Origin: Wyeomyia smithii
Taxonomy: Eukaryota > Arthropoda > Insecta > Diptera > Culicidae
DNA: 64,000 nucleotides
Direction: 5' to 3'
Assembly: GCF_029784165.1 (NCBI RefSeq)
Contig: NC_073695.1
Coordinates: forward strand, 214,716,396 to 214,780,395
Under the pieces are notes generated by a model that worked only from the letters and a program-made list of their open reading frames with translations, was not told the DNA's origin and did no database searches. This document shows, piece after piece, positions 44,801 through 57,990 of this stretch (the first letter of the stretch is position 1; each line of letters opens with the position of its first letter). Both the position numbers and the translations under genes were made by a program.

Positions 44801-45094
44801 AGATAAAACCAATGTTATACACTGATCAAAATGTAAAAACCCTCATTTATTCGTTCTAACTCGCATCTGATGATAAAACTTTATAAAAATGCATAACACA
44901 CATATTTTTAAGTGCGTGTAATAATTTATAAAAGTCGTCGATCGAGGCAAAATGCACCCTTGCTGGGGTAAAATGCACCGCAACAAAACGGGCAAGAAGC
45001 ACCATGCAAATAAGGTAAAATGCACCACGGGACGCAATGCACCACTATATTGAGGCAGTACGGCTCATTTTTTCATCTAATAAATAATGGCAAA
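44801..45094. repeat. Region with three GTAAAATGCACC motifs
   Basis: GCAAAATGCACC, GTAAAATGCACC and GTAAAATGCACCAC occur between 44948 and 45025, a pattern seen at ends of mosquito MITEs. No inverted partner was found here. Confidence 0.35.
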
Positions 45095-45602
45095 ATGATT
45101 TTCTTGGAATTCCATACAATTAAGCGGCATGGTTTTTGGAAACACCGTTTCTGTTTGCCCCTAGCCCCGATCGTAGCTGTTCAACGGTCCATGACCGCTG
45201 ATTGGACTTCCGGACAATGCTGGAAACGAGATGAAATGCAAGCAAAAAATTAGTTTACAAAAAGTCCTTTTGCCCCGAGCTACGGGAAGCGTTATGGCCC
45301 GACCGTAACAAAAGAATGTTTCTGATTACATCTGATTACATATTTTTCATTGAAACTTACCGATATTTTATTAGAAATATGTTGCTCGACGTATATTCGA
45401 TACAATAACACTTTTCGTTGGTGGAAAACAGCAATTGAAGGGCTATAAACACCTAATTCAGGTGAGAAAAAAATGAGACGGTATGCAAAGAAAACTTTTT
45501 TTGTAGTTGTTTACATTTTCTGACACTGTAGTGCTGCCAAATTGGCAGGGTGACTATAGGAAACATAGATACAAATAATAGAATTATTGTTTTGTTATTA
45601 AA
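45095..45602 (+). repeat. Repeat R1, uninterrupted copy
   Basis: Colinear with 4516-4847 plus 5211-5393 and lacking the SINE. The empty site is at about 45430. No coding capacity. Confidence 0.88.
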
Positions 45603-45634
45603 ATTCAACTAATTCGACTTTCATTGTATTGCAC

Positions 45635-46265
45635 AGTTCTCCCTGCTCCCCGTACGTTCGGTACATAACTCGACAGCCACTGACGACAGCACACACATGC
45701 AATGCCAATCGGGCTGTTATGTTTCAACTCATTATGTCTGTTGGTTCTTTCAAGCTATCGCTGATGACAGCCCATAATCCCCAACATTCTTCGGCATGAA
45801 TCTGAGCGGGATATAAGATGATTATGATTCACGAAAGTAAGGCCGATGCCATAATGAAAGCGAGACGGTGCAGAGCACGTTTTTTCTTATGTGGGGATAA
45901 TATCAACAATGGAAACAAATATGAAACGGTTTGCCTCGTATTCATTATGGCACCAGCCTAAGAAAAAGGAGAAACGAAAAAGTGCGAGTCAATGGCAGCC
46001 ACAGCCGATCAGCAGGCTGTTAACAGCGCAAGGCAACAGGACATCCTCAACATGAACAAACTAGGCTGTCATATCCGAACGAACAAAATACATGCGCAAG
46101 AATGAGCTGTTGTGTGCAACGCAAGACAGTTCCGTTGCCTTGTGTGAGCTTTAGCTATATGTGAGCTCTCATGCATAGCTTATTCATGAGGCTGTTAGAG
46201 TAAAAAGAGAGAACTGTCGTCAGTATTGTGTTGCAACACAGTCTTATTCCGCAGCCTGCTCCAGG
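45635..46265 (+). repeat. Repeat R3, uninterrupted copy
   Basis: Colinear with 10915-11213 plus 12421-12722. It has about 60 bp (CCCATAATCCCC to GGATATAAGATG) not found in the other copy. Confidence 0.85.
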
Positions 46266-48904
46266 TACCCCTATCAAGGTTACGGAGTGGCCAGTACAGC
46301 CTTCCGACACTAATCGGAACAAGCTTTTTTTTCTCCTGGACGACTATGCCGTGCAGTTATTGAACCCAAATCTGGTCACACGAAGTACTGAAACTATTTG
46401 AGCCAAATAAGTGAATAAACTTTTTTGCAACAGTTTTCAATTTAATTTTTTCATAAATAATAATATACTGAACAATAATCACCGTGTTATAGTTTTATGA
46501 TGGGTTTTTTGAATGAAATTCAATTTTTCAATGAGGGGTGGATACACTTTTTTGCAAACTGTATTCTATTCAAAAAATAGAGATAATAAAACCAATATTG
46601 GTAAATTTGCCCATGTAAGAAACAATAGAAGAAGATATTTGCTGATTCCATTTCATTACATTTATTTTCCCTAAGGGGAATGGTGTAGTGTGACCAGGGG
46701 AAAACATGTACAATACGATGACAGTTTTTGTATGCAATTTTTTTTAATTCGAGAGCGTTTCTCTTTAATAGTAGTGGTATCAGTAAAATAACGACATTCG
46801 ACACGTTACTTATTGTTTCATGGAAGGGGTGGAGAGAGGGTGTGAAATATAGATTTTTAGCTTTACGTAATTAGTGTACGACGCCTTACGCCTATTTTCC
46901 TGCAGCCTTTTGTAACAGTCATTCAGACATTCGTTTTTGTAGTGTTGACATGACGGTCTATATACAATAAAAACTTTTTACTTTCTTCTACAATCGTTCT
47001 TCCAAAGACATCCTCCAAATAATGCTGAATCGACACACGAAGTACGTTTTTCGTTTCTGTAGCGAATACGTTCTCAGTGCGATCACCCGATTGCTAGCAC
47101 TCGTAGCTATCGCAAGCACACAGCAATAGAAAAAGTATTCTGAGAAGACAGGAAAATGGCGGTACTTTTGGAATGCCTGAGTGTGTCTATTCAATTAAAT
47201 AACACTGCACAATCTTAACCATGCGTAACGCAGTACACAGCTGTTTGCAACGCCGCACAGTGCGTTGTGCCATAGACAAAAATCGTTTTTCTTTCTTTTT
47301 TATTTGGATGCACCAAATACCCAGAAGTGTTCACAGATATCTCCTGGGTTGTGAACAAGTATTGGTGAGCTTTGGGAAGCATTATAAATAGCAGCAATAA
47401 AGCAATAAGCATTATAAAGAGCAATAATTAATTTCACATTTCGTGCTAAATTGTCGCGCGTTTTCTAAACGTTGGTGGAACTTAATTACTTCGTGTATTC
47501 CAAAAAAATAGAATGGAAACTAACCATCAGGGTTAGTGCAATATATTTTATTGATAGAAAGAGTTGGTTTCGATTGCGTGTATGATTAATCGGTATGATG
47601 AGTTGGTGAAGGTTGTAATCCTTGAAAAAACGCGAACTCAAACTTTCGTTAGCGTTTTAAAAAAAGTTCCACCGAGTTCCTCTCTAAAACATATATCAAA
47701 AGTTTGCTTGAAGTGTCCTCTACAAAATATATGAAAATTAGCGGCAACTTCCTGCAACTCTTTGAGATTTTTTGTTTCTCGCATGTCAATGCCGATCGCT
47801 CGTGAACCGGCAGATTTTTGAGAAACTGGTTTAACTGCAATGTAAGCAAAAGAACATCATGTTTATTTCGATATTTAACATTATCTCTACCAGACGACAC
47901 AGTTGAGCATGTTTATGAAAATTTGCACAAGTTTTCTGTTGTATATTGTTTGAAACTGAACTCGAAATAGGAGAAATGCAATAGAATAAAGAAGTATTTT
48001 ATAAAAAGCATGAAATTTGGTTGAGGTCATCGCTTGCTCTTCCTCGATTCGGTGAGAATAATTATTATGAATACAACCATATTTCTTCTCGTGGGCGTCC
48101 TCAGAAACTTTTTGAAAGCTGCTCAACCAGAATTTAAAAACGGCGAGTTGCAGAGCTCGTTGAAAATAACTCCTCAGAAGAACTAGTATTTGCTGCTACC
48201 GTTTCGGACAACTATTCCAATAGGTCTGAAGATGACCTAAAACTTGACTTGATAATATAATATGCATCATGAAGAATTTTGAAATTGTTTGTTACTCTGG
48301 TAATTAAATATAAAAAATTAATAAAAATAATACATAAAAGAATACCTTAAAAAATGCGCTTAAGTCACCTTTGCAATTATGTAAAAGTAAGTAAAACATA
48401 GGAACAGCAGTTTTCGTTACATGGTACAAATTTTTCAAAAAGATTAATGGTTTCTGATATAGGATGAGTGCATTGGCTTTTGGGACAGTTTTGTGATTTA
48501 GTGAATCACATAAGACCTTTATGCATTTAGTAGCTCTGGAGGTAACGAACAACTTTCCTTGTTACATCAACATGTTTTATCGACAAAATCGTGCAGTTTT
48601 AATTTTTGTCCCGTTTTACTCTACATTCAACGCACTGTGCGCCCCCCCTGCCAGGTGGAAACAGACGTGTATGGACCCTTCTCAGCTGACACTGCTGAGA
48701 GGTTGATATACGAGTAGTTAGAAAGCGGGTGAGCCTCGGTTGAACTTAACACTTAACAGACGAACACGCTGCTCCACGCTTGTTATATTTTGTTGTCCCA
48801 AATATTTTTTTATTAACTTTTATTGTTTTTGTTTGTTAGTGCGCAATATATTTTTCCAGATTATTTCCATGATTGTTTGTCTTTTTGTTTATTTATCTAG
48901 ACTA
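46266..48904. other. No gene recognised
   Basis: Two similar ACACTTTTTTGCAA-type motifs (46410 and 46545, same orientation) and an ACGTAATTAG end near 46866 suggest MITE debris. Only short frames otherwise. Confidence 0.4.
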
Positions 48905-48918
48905 CTATACTAAACATT

Positions 48919-49324
48919 TTTTTCCTGTATGGACTTCCTCACTGCGACCAGAATCGTAGATCTATTGTGAGATATGCCCGGGTATCTGCTGTATCTGTTA
49001 ATAATACACGCTTACTGTTCTACTATACCGATACTCGTTCTTTGACAAGAGGATCACCAATTATAATACCCTGGAGAAGTTTCGTCGTGCGTCCTTCTGG
49101 CCAGTTTCATTGATAAGAGGGACTAATTTTTTCTCAAGAGGAAGTCACGCAAAGGTATTTGTAGATTTCGGCGTAAAGGAAGGGTAACTGGTGGGGAGCC
49201 TGAGAATAAACCCATGCTTAAGTCCTTTTTTTTGACATCGGATGGCCTGGTTCTACTTTAGATTCGAACCCAAGACCATCCGCTTGACAAAGCGGACTCT
49301 GTAACCTTGCGGCTACGCGCTCCC
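48919..49324 (-). mobile_element. tRNA-derived SINE, minus strand, 14-bp TSD
   Basis: A perfect TSD CTATACTAAACATT lies at 48905-48918 and 49325-49338. On the minus strand the head is GGGGAGCGCGTAGCCGC with an A-box-like TAGCCGCAAGG. An anticodon-arm-like TCCGC/GCGGA and the B box GGTTCGAATCT (49260-49270) follow. The tail is a short A run at the 48919 end. The body differs from the SINE at 4848 and from the one in the palindromes, so it is a third family. Confidence 0.85.
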
Positions 49325-49428
49325 CTATACTAAACATTAATACAACAGTTGTCTAAACATGGCAACAAATTTAAAATTTGAAGGTGGCAACAAGTTCAGA
49401 ATTTGGAAGTGGCAAGTGGCATTGGAGA

Positions 49429-49552
49429 GACTGTAAGTTGTCAGTAGGATCGTAGCGCTAGCCTTGCAACTGTCCTGTACACAAACAGTTGGCTGCAAAG
49501 TCTGTGTCTAGTGAACAAAAGGCAGAAGGTAGAATCGGAATGTAGCACGAAG
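49429..49552 (+). mobile_element. 5'-truncated copy of the palindrome SINE family
   Basis: AGTAGGATCGTAGCGCTAGC through GAATCGGAATGTAGCAC matches 635-748 but lacks the tRNA head. It shows the family exists outside the palindromes. Confidence 0.8.
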
Positions 49553-52500
49553 GCTTTGCTTTTAACCGTTCCAGCTAAAACAAAAACAAAGATGACTCGC
49601 CCTTACCGTTTTAACATGTTTCACTGTTGATATGTTTGGGTTGAGTTAACTTTTACATTTTGTATAATTTTCTTAATCTCATGGCTTTGATGAATTCTTG
49701 AAATATCTGACATCGGCTTTTTTGTCAAATATAATTAGCTTCTATTTTAACATGGTCTAATCTGTCGCACCAATAACCCATTCCTCGTGAGCGTTGCTAT
49801 GTTGAAATGTGATAAATAGCTTAATAAGTTCATTTCAGAAGAAATGATACGTTTAGGTTTACAAAATGCTTTGATAAAATTAAGTCGTATGTTTGCAGAA
49901 ATAAGTATACGATGTTCATCAAACGTCTGAAGCACGATAATGCTAATTTATCACAATAGAGTTTCATTTGAATTCAAAGCTAATAGGCAGAAAAGCTGTT
50001 TCTTATTACTTCTACTGAAAAGCACGACTCTATTTATAGCTATAGATGAAAAGCTAACAAATCATACCGTTCATACCGAAGCAACAGGCAACAGTGAGGG
50101 TACACACACTCACACGATTTGCCAAAATGATTAATGCAAGCTCGCTACGTTCCATGACGATGGCGAACGTTCTCGTCTCTCAGAATAACTTTAGTCGTTT
50201 GATCTGTCTTACTAATTTATACCAGCTGCTCGGGCAAACACAATTTGCGAAATTTTCCGCTTCTCCACCGCTTTTATATGGCAATAAAAGGCAGGGTGGC
50301 AAGTTAATTAAATCTAATCATGTGCAAAATAAACACACAACAAAAAAAGCGCTTTACGATCCATGTTTGGTCATGCCAGAAATTTGGGATTTCTCACCCC
50401 ACCCAAATTGTTTTTTTTTTTCTTCTTTTGCCGGCCGGAATTGGCCATTCAGGCGTATTTGTCATCGAAATGGTCTGCAGAATTGCTTCGCTTAAACTAA
50501 TAGATTCTACGCTATATTCAACTTTAGTGGAGGAAACCTAAATCTCACACTGCCTCCTAGCAGTGCTGAATTCCAGGATCACTCAGGCTCGGGCAGTGTA
50601 GTATTTTTCAGTATGGGCGGAGTGATTTAGCGTGGTCTTTTCCGCGAAACTTGTGCCACTTGCTGTTTGGCAGCGTTCGCTGTGGGAGGAAAAAGTTTTC
50701 CATTCCGCTTTGCGGACCACCAGAATATGAAAATTAATTTCCTCGAATGTACACAGCAATAAAGCTGGAAAAGTTTCGCAATAAAATTGTCGTGACATAA
50801 AATCTTCGGCGAAATGATGAGTGCCAAGCGATGATGGGCGGTGGAGGAAAAATATTTTTTCATACGTGAAATTGGTTGAATTTTATTTGTGAATTACAAT
50901 TTAAGGAAGAGTGTCTCCTATTGCGAACAAACTATAATTACTCTTAGATCTGATTGGGATAGTGAAAAAATAAACACATGTTTGTGTGAGGTTCAAATCC
51001 GGAAAATGCTTAAGAAGGATATGATATAAACTGAAAGGAATAAACGAATTCATAACAACGTCACCTTTCCGCGCATAGAAAAACTCGCAATCGGTTGTCG
51101 TCCCAGTATCAATTTGCATAATTGAATTAGTCACGCTACATTAGCAAGTCGTGTAGAGAGTTCAATATTACTGTACTTCCACAGTTGCCACCTTTCTCGG
51201 CTGCACTGGCAAGCAGTTGAATCGTTTGAACTTTCCGGATCCTAGCTAAGAAGCTAGTAATTTCTTTTGCGAATCTGACAGTACCAACGCTAGCCCTACC
51301 TGCGATACTGATTTCGTGAAGGAACTGCTGGCTCATTTCTTCCGCCGTAACATGATCCTAGTACTTACTGGTTGGGCCAAAGTGTCCATCAGACTAGATG
51401 ATGGTGATTGGCAGACATCTCGAGCTAACCAGTCGTCAACCGCCAGTGCGCCCCTCACCATCATCCGTCAGGCTAATTCATCTCGACGATTACTTTCGCA
51501 GAATGGCAATTCCGGCTGATGTTATAGGTCGAGTTTGGCAGTTTCTTCGTCCTGCCGGTTGCAGTGCAGGGGAACTTTTTAATATGGATATCTTTTTACG
51601 AGTTCGGATGTTATGAAATTTTCTTTCTACTCTCTATTTTTATGGCGCAAAGTACACTTAGATTTTATTGGTCCGTCCATTTGCGCTAATTGGTTCATTT
51701 TGACCGTGCTACTGTGTTGCAAGTGGGCATTCAGCTGATGAAGCAGGCTGAAACTGGAAGGCGAGGTTTCATTTTTCTAAGGAAAGAGACTTCATAAGCA
51801 TGACGGGGAAAATAATTGAAACCGTTATACTATTTTGGGTGCGGAAATGGTGGAAGCGTTTTAAAATTAAAATGCAAGCGCGAATTTGACTGGTTTTCTC
51901 TTAACTCTGTAACGGAATTTGCATTTGAATTGCATATTATTTGGCAATTATTGCATTTCATGTAGGAGGAATTTGAATAAATTTACAAAGAGTGGGTAGT
52001 TCCAATTTGCAGAGCTGAAATTGTAAGTAATGATTTCACAAAGTTTTCGCTGGTTAAAAAAAAAATGCATTATTTTCAAAAAATAATAGTTACCTATAAA
52101 ACAATCAAAGTAATGATCATCGGTTGCCTCATCTTAACTCTATCTAGCTGGCAGAGCTCAACTACGGGATGAAATTGATAAATTTGTATATCATTTTCCA
52201 ATTACTTCGCTTCATGTTGATTTTTCCCGAAATAGTATATATTTAAAACAAGTACTGGTATGTGGTTAAGAAACCCCCTATGGTTATTGGTGAAATTTGT
52301 ACAGTTTACCTCATGAAATAAGGCCAATTCAAATTTTATTTTCATTTCATGTCACAACCCCACCCCTCTCACCACCGAAAATGTTTAAAACTGGAATGGG
52401 AAGAATAAAAAGTTCAAGTAATTTTTTTATATTATTCTGTTTTTTCGACAGCGTATATGCTAAATTTAGCTACAAACAAGTCTAGTGACAGTGAGGTTGT

Positions 52501-52689
52501 CGTCAAAAGGCAGCAAGCCAACAAACATCGTAACTTGCATACAAGTTTCTATTGAAGATATTTCTTTTTTTCTTCTCAGTTGTATTTATTTTTGCCATAT
52601 TTTTCCTTTTTTTCGGTTTTAGATTATCATTTTACACCCCTCTGTAGCCGAGCTTCCTGAGAGACGTAGTTTTTAGTAAAAAATAAAAA
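49553..52689. other. Unassigned region with several open but unrecognised frames
   Basis: The longest is plus 50094-50495 (133 codons). It and the plus 51316-51519 / minus 51136-51336 frames have no recognisable domain. Composition at 51130-51620 is less AT-rich and could be an old element or exon. No repeats with the rest of the window were found. Confidence 0.3.
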
Positions 52690-53490
52690 AGAAACTCATA
52701 GAGGTTTCGATAATCGATACGTTCTAATGGAAAGCCTTGGCCATGTGAATATTTTATCTCTTTTGATCAGCGGAATCATATCTCCAGGTGAAAAGAACAA
52801 AATTGCCAATCTCGAAACGAGGACATCGATCAAGTAACGAAGCTTAAGAGTATTTCCGCTATCTTGTTCAAGCGGAAACCAAAGTCTATAATACACTACA
52901 ACAAGTTATTCGATCAGTTAATGGACAGTTCTACCTGCTACGTGATTCACTCAACATCGTAATCATTCCACCCAAGTTACAAGTACAGCTGCATAAAGGG
53001 CATCTGGAAGTGAAACGAATGCGGTTGATTGCGTGTCAGTATGACCGGAGAAGGAGTCTGCCCTGGCCAGTTTCCGAGAATCCGTGGTAGCGAGAGCATC
53101 TGAACATGGAACGGTTCTATCTCATCCTGGTAAATTCTTAAAGTCAGTGGCCGGAAATGATTCGAATCAGGAAGAATACCACACCAGCAATCTTGGGAAT
53201 TCTTCGAGGAAACCTTCGCATGGTTTGTAACTTTTAAAACCTTGGTGCGTTTGAATACTCCTGTGGCCGAGTCGGAATCACCCACCGGATGACGGTTTAC
53301 ATCAATTCATAATCAAACGGCTTTGATAAGAGGTTTATTGATACCTCGTAGAGGTCACTCAGGCAAATTACAAAAAGGGAAGAAACATTGGACGAAGCTC
53401 TCGGCACTTTTCTCTACTGCTACGAATCTACGCCATGCCCACTGGGCTTGGTGGCAAATCTCCTGCTGAGATTTCTACAAATTTTGAAAT
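52690..53490 (+). pseudogene. Ty3/gypsy LTR-retrotransposon pol relic (integrase)
   Basis: Reading across frames gives GQFYLLRDSLNIVIIPPKLQ (about 52922-52980), then LHKGHLEVKRMRL (integrase zinc-binding start; HPGI region altered). After a PWP remnant comes FYLILVNS-stop-SQWPEMIRIRKNTT (about 53112-53180). The last block is ETLDEALGTFLYCYESTPCP (about 53384-53445), typical of the integrase C-terminal half. It is riddled with stops; the DD35E aspartates are not clearly preserved. LTRs were not found. Confidence 0.78.
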
Positions 53491-55005
53491 AAAAATCTAT
53501 TTGCTTCTCGATTTTGTCAAGTGGTTGAAAGATTTACGTTTAAAATATGGTAAATTTTGACAATAAATTGATCAATAAGGCGTGATGAGATGAATATAGG
53601 TACTGAGATGAATATAGGAGGGATTACCCTATCTTGTTTTCTTATTGTTTTTTATGGTTTTTGTTTTCAGAGCAACTTTTAATATAATTTCAACCGAATT
53701 TTTATTTTCTTTTGATTCTTCTGTACCTAAGAAGCATTTTCGAATAATTTTTGGCTAAATATAGATCATATCTTATTTTGATTTCTTTTCTGTCTAATTA
53801 AAGCGTTTTGAACTTCAGCCTTCACCAATTTTTTATAACCATTTTGAGCCGTATTTGAAATTCATTTTTATTGAATTCTTTCTAGGTTGTGTTTTCATAT
53901 GTTTCAAGCTTCGAGTGTTTCTTTGCATTTAAAATTAAGTTTGATAAAAGCCTTTTTTCAGTTTGGTATCTTTCATAGTTTATAGTTTTTTTAGTTATTA
54001 GACATGAGATCGATTATTTATTTTTTATAGTTTTCGAGGCGCTTCTTTCTGTTTTCTGTTTCATTAGAAATTTATTTCTGTTGTAGCCTTTTTGCTTCCT
54101 ACGTTTTTCAGGCATGTTGGTCGAAATTTGATTATGAAATATTCTGGTTCTGTCTTCTAGAAGTTGGAGACATGTTTTAGATTGTTTCACTTTTATTCTT
54201 TTCAGGTCGTGTTGGAACCTGTATATTTCTTGTTTTTTCTCCTATGCTATTAAATTGCTTCCAGTTATTTCGTGGTGCAATTTTGATTATTTTACTTCTG
54301 ATGTCTTTTCTGGTTTCTGCTATAACATTTTCTGAGACTTTTTGAAAATCTATTTTTAGCTCGCATTTGTCCTCTTTTGATCATTTTCTACCGTTTATTT
54401 TACTTATGTTTTTGAAACCAGTATCAGCTAAATTTGGTACATTTCTGCTTTGGTTTATGTTTTCCTTTCATATTATTTTTCATTCTAAAGGATGAATTCT
54501 GACTTTTTTTTTCGTCAATAATTGTTTTAGTGATTACCTACCTGAATTATTTTCCTTTCGACTTTTTTTAGGTTTTAAGACTTTTTTCTATTTTCACAGA
54601 CGTTCAAGGGTTATTTTTAAATTTACTGTTTTTCTGTTGAACTTAAATTGAAATTATCTTTTTGAGGAGGACTGGCAACAAGGCCCGCTAAGTGTTGTGC
54701 GTGTTTTATCTCTACGTGAAATTTAGCTAATTTAAGCTGTTTCCTCCCAAATAATATTAGTATATTGAGTGAATTTTACAAATTAAGTTCTGCAGGTTGC
54801 CGGAACCGTGGAAAAAGGAGTCACCAGGACATTCTAAGCAAGCTAAGTAATATTTTATTTTGAAAATGTGTTGTTTGTTTTCGAATCGGTTATTCGAGAC
54901 GCACAAAAAACACCGACGAATAAAATACGCTCGCAGCGCCGTCTGTTAGCGAATAGAAAAGCGCGAGGTGTACATGAAAAAGTTGCGATCTGCATATTTT
55001 TCACT
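53491..55005 (+). other. T-rich stretch with repeated TTTTCAG
   Basis: From about 53600 to 54660 the plus strand is strongly T over A and carries TTTTCAG or TTTCTGTTTTC motifs every 50-200 bp. No coding frame of note. Similar composition resumes at 56.2-58.0 kb on the other side of the LINE fragment, as if one tract was split. Confidence 0.5.
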
Positions 55006-56033
55006 CATATTATTTGTATTTGTATTTGTATTTATAATTTAAAATCATTGGACATTTGGGTCTTTATGAAATAATCTTATTCTAACTTAAAGTAACATGG
55101 AACACAAACGCTAACGAAAAGCAACAGTTGACAAGTTAAAATCAAACAAATTGTATGCCTCCTGGAATCTTCTGCTTATAGAGTTGATGGGATCATTTGA
55201 ACCATATCTCGTATTCCTAGCAGTGGCTTGAATAAGTTGCCTAGGCCGAAGAACACGTGTGGGTGCATAAAGTCGCATACGACTCAACAATTCAGCACTG
55301 TCGATTTCAGCCTTAAGTATTTTTGCTCCAAAGACTGCTTGACTGATTACACGTCTGCTGTGAAGTGGTTCGATACCGAGCAATGCGCACCGGCTTTCAT
55401 ATGGCGGGAGATTCAGTGGATCACGCCAGTTCAGGTTATGAAGAGCACGCCTAACAAACTTACGTTTCACCGACTCAATCCGCGTGATCCAAGTCGTTCA
55501 TATGGACTCCACACAACAGCAGCATATTCCAGGATCGGTCTCACTAAAGAGCAAAATAAAGCTCTCACACATGTGGGATCGTTGAAATCTTTGGCAATTT
55601 TCATAATGAATCCCATTTGTCGATTGGCTTTGTCAATTATTGCCGAGTAGTGGGACTTGAAAGAGAGTTGGTAATCCAACAAAACACCTAAATCCTTGAT
55701 TTTCTCAACTCGGTTCAACTGTTCACCTAGGATCGTATAATTGAATGTAATGGGTTGTTTACGTCTTCGGAATGTTATCTCGGAACATTTTGCAACACTC
55801 AATTTTAAAAAGTTAAAAGTGCACCAATGTTCAAAACGATCTATTAGTTTCTGCAACTCTCTACAGTCAGCTTCACATCGTACCACAAGATACATTTTCA
55901 AATCATCGGCATAGATGAGTATACCACCATTTCGCAAAAGAATTACTACGTCGTTAAAAAAGAGCGTAAACAACAGGGTGCGCGTTAGGCAATTCCGTTT
56001 TACCATTTTACGAACTGCTAGAGTAGGACACAC
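55006..56033 (-). pseudogene. Jockey/CR1-type LINE, 3' part of RT to tail
   Basis: On the minus strand, RT reads LLFTLFFNDVV then ILIYADDLKMYL (catalytic YADD intact, about 55900-55925). The thumb region includes IKDLGVLLDYQLSFKSHYSA. YAAVVWSPYE follows, then after a frameshift near 55500 TWITRIESVKRKFVRRAL and WRDPLNLPPYESRC. The reading continues to about 55111. No RNase H follows. The 3' end has an AAATAC-type short tandem repeat (55008-55035). Everything upstream of the PQG region of the RT is missing, so it is 5'-truncated. Confidence 0.85.
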
Positions 56034-57990
56034 GGTATTTGTTGTTCCATGTGAAACGTCTCGTAAAATAGTCTATAGCCGTGTAAGGTCGTTTCTGTTT
56101 TGCTCAAACTGTGAATCGTCGCATCACGGTACTCCAATTTTTCCACTTCTTGCCGATAGATGATTTTACGCGATGAATAGTCGTAGAAAAGAGCGAGACG
56201 TCTGTGCAAGCGCGGCAGTGTTTTTGTAATAACCTATTTCAATTCATGTTTTCAGCCACTGAAAGGAGCACAACAACAACTATTGATATGTCAAGAAAAA
56301 GTCTAAAAACTTTATCACTCTTTTTGGGAAGACAATATAACGGACCCTTTTCATATGTTTTTCAAATCCGTTTTAATTATTTTTTGCGTTTTCCACTTTA
56401 AAAATTTGAAAATTTCAGCTATGCAAGGCAGTCAACCGAGATTTTCTTCACATGCCTCTTGTTGTATTTTATAATTCATTTTAAAGAATCTCACATTATA
56501 CATGATCATATCTACAATGTTTAGATGACTTTATACGGTGAATAGTTGCGATGCAATGTTGTTGTAATAATTTATTTCAATTAATGTTTTCAGCCGCCGA
56601 AAGCAGCACAGTAACTACTATAGAATTGTCATGAATTACTCTAAGATAAATTCATCTATTTTATTTTAGCACAACATGACGGATCATTTTCATATGTTTT
56701 TCGAATATCTTTCTAATATTTCTTTTGCGTTTTCTGCGTTAAAAAATTGGACCTGACTGACTGTAATGAATTTTCTTCAGTCAGCTTGCTTCTCGGAGCG
56801 TTTTCATGCATTTCTTATTTAGTTTGGTGTATTTGTTTTTAATTTCATTTTTCTGGTTTGTAGAAAACATTTTATCTTTCCAGTTTACACAGAAGCTAGC
56901 GGTTTACAACTATATTAGACATCGATTTTTGGTTACGTCATTTCTGTATTTTAGAAGCTCTTTTCAGGTTTTTTTTGAGATTGATTTCAGCTGTTTTCTG
57001 ATTGGCCTTAAATTTTGTTTGGTTAAAAGTCATTTCACAGTAAATTTTGGAGTTTGTTGTGTTTTATGTCGTTTTCGTTTCGCGGTGTAGCTACCCCGCG
57101 GACTACACTTTGTCCTACTGCTGTTTTTTTTCATTTTCCGGACTATCCTGGACTACCCTTTTTTTGTCCCGGACAGTCCGCGAAAGAAACAGAGGGCAGT
57201 TTTGAAGACACCAACACATTCACACATATGCGTCGAAATCAAAAAAATGTGTCAAAATCGGTTTGCTTTGATAATCGTTCTTCGCGTGTCAAACATCAGG
57301 TTGGATTTTATTTATTTTATTTTGTTATTTCGTCATTTTCAGTAAATTGGCAAATTTTTCGTACAGTAGCACAAACGCGACAAAAAGACAATGGCGATAA
57401 TGACCAAAACAAAAGTGATAGCTACCTCTGGTATTACGCACACCATTGCAACTGCTATGAAAGTGTTTTTTTTTTCAGCTGCAAATTGTAGTCCGGGACG
57501 GTATAGTTCTGCCGTAAAAACGAATTCGACATTAAAATTTTTTAAACATTCAAAGCATACTTTGTGATTATATTTCTTTTGGTTTCTTCTTGATTATATA
57601 CGCGTTTGCAAGTATTTGAATTTCTCTACTGGTTTGAAGACAAGTTATTAAATTTTGCAACAAAAAATGCTAAATCAACATTTCAGCTCATTTTTCACAA
57701 AAATTTCCAGCAATTTTTGAAATCATTTTTGGGTTTAGTTTCTTGTAACTTTGTTTTTTTTGTAACTATTAACAGCAAAATTATCAGCTTTTAGTTTCTT
57801 GTAACTTTGTTTTTTGTAACTATTTACAGCAAAATTATCAGCCCTTTAAGGCTGCATTTAGATGATTTATTTCATCAAAAGCTTTTCTGGTTTAGATGAT
57901 GTTATGTTATGTTTGATATTAATAATGCTTTTTTGCTGCCATTTCGTTTTTTTTCAATTCCTGTATAAACCACAGAAACAAACGTTTTTC
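56034..57990 (+). repeat. T-rich tract with a duplicated block
   Basis: 56219-56415 and 56549-56750 share TTGTAATAA-TATTTCAATT, ATGTTTTCAGCC, GAAAG-AGCACA, TTTTCATATGTTTTTC and TTTTGCGTTTTC, about 330 bp apart. The tract 57740-57780 is also directly repeated at 57793-57842 (TTTCTTGTAACTTTG). A frame at 57054-57491 (145 codons) has no recognised domain. Confidence 0.6.

Noticed and set aside
50094..50495. 133-codon frame as a host gene
   Set aside because: No recognisable domain, and an overlapping frame is equally open; insufficient support.
57054..57491. 145-codon frame as a gene
   Set aside because: Low-complexity, T-rich context, no domain and no splice or start evidence.
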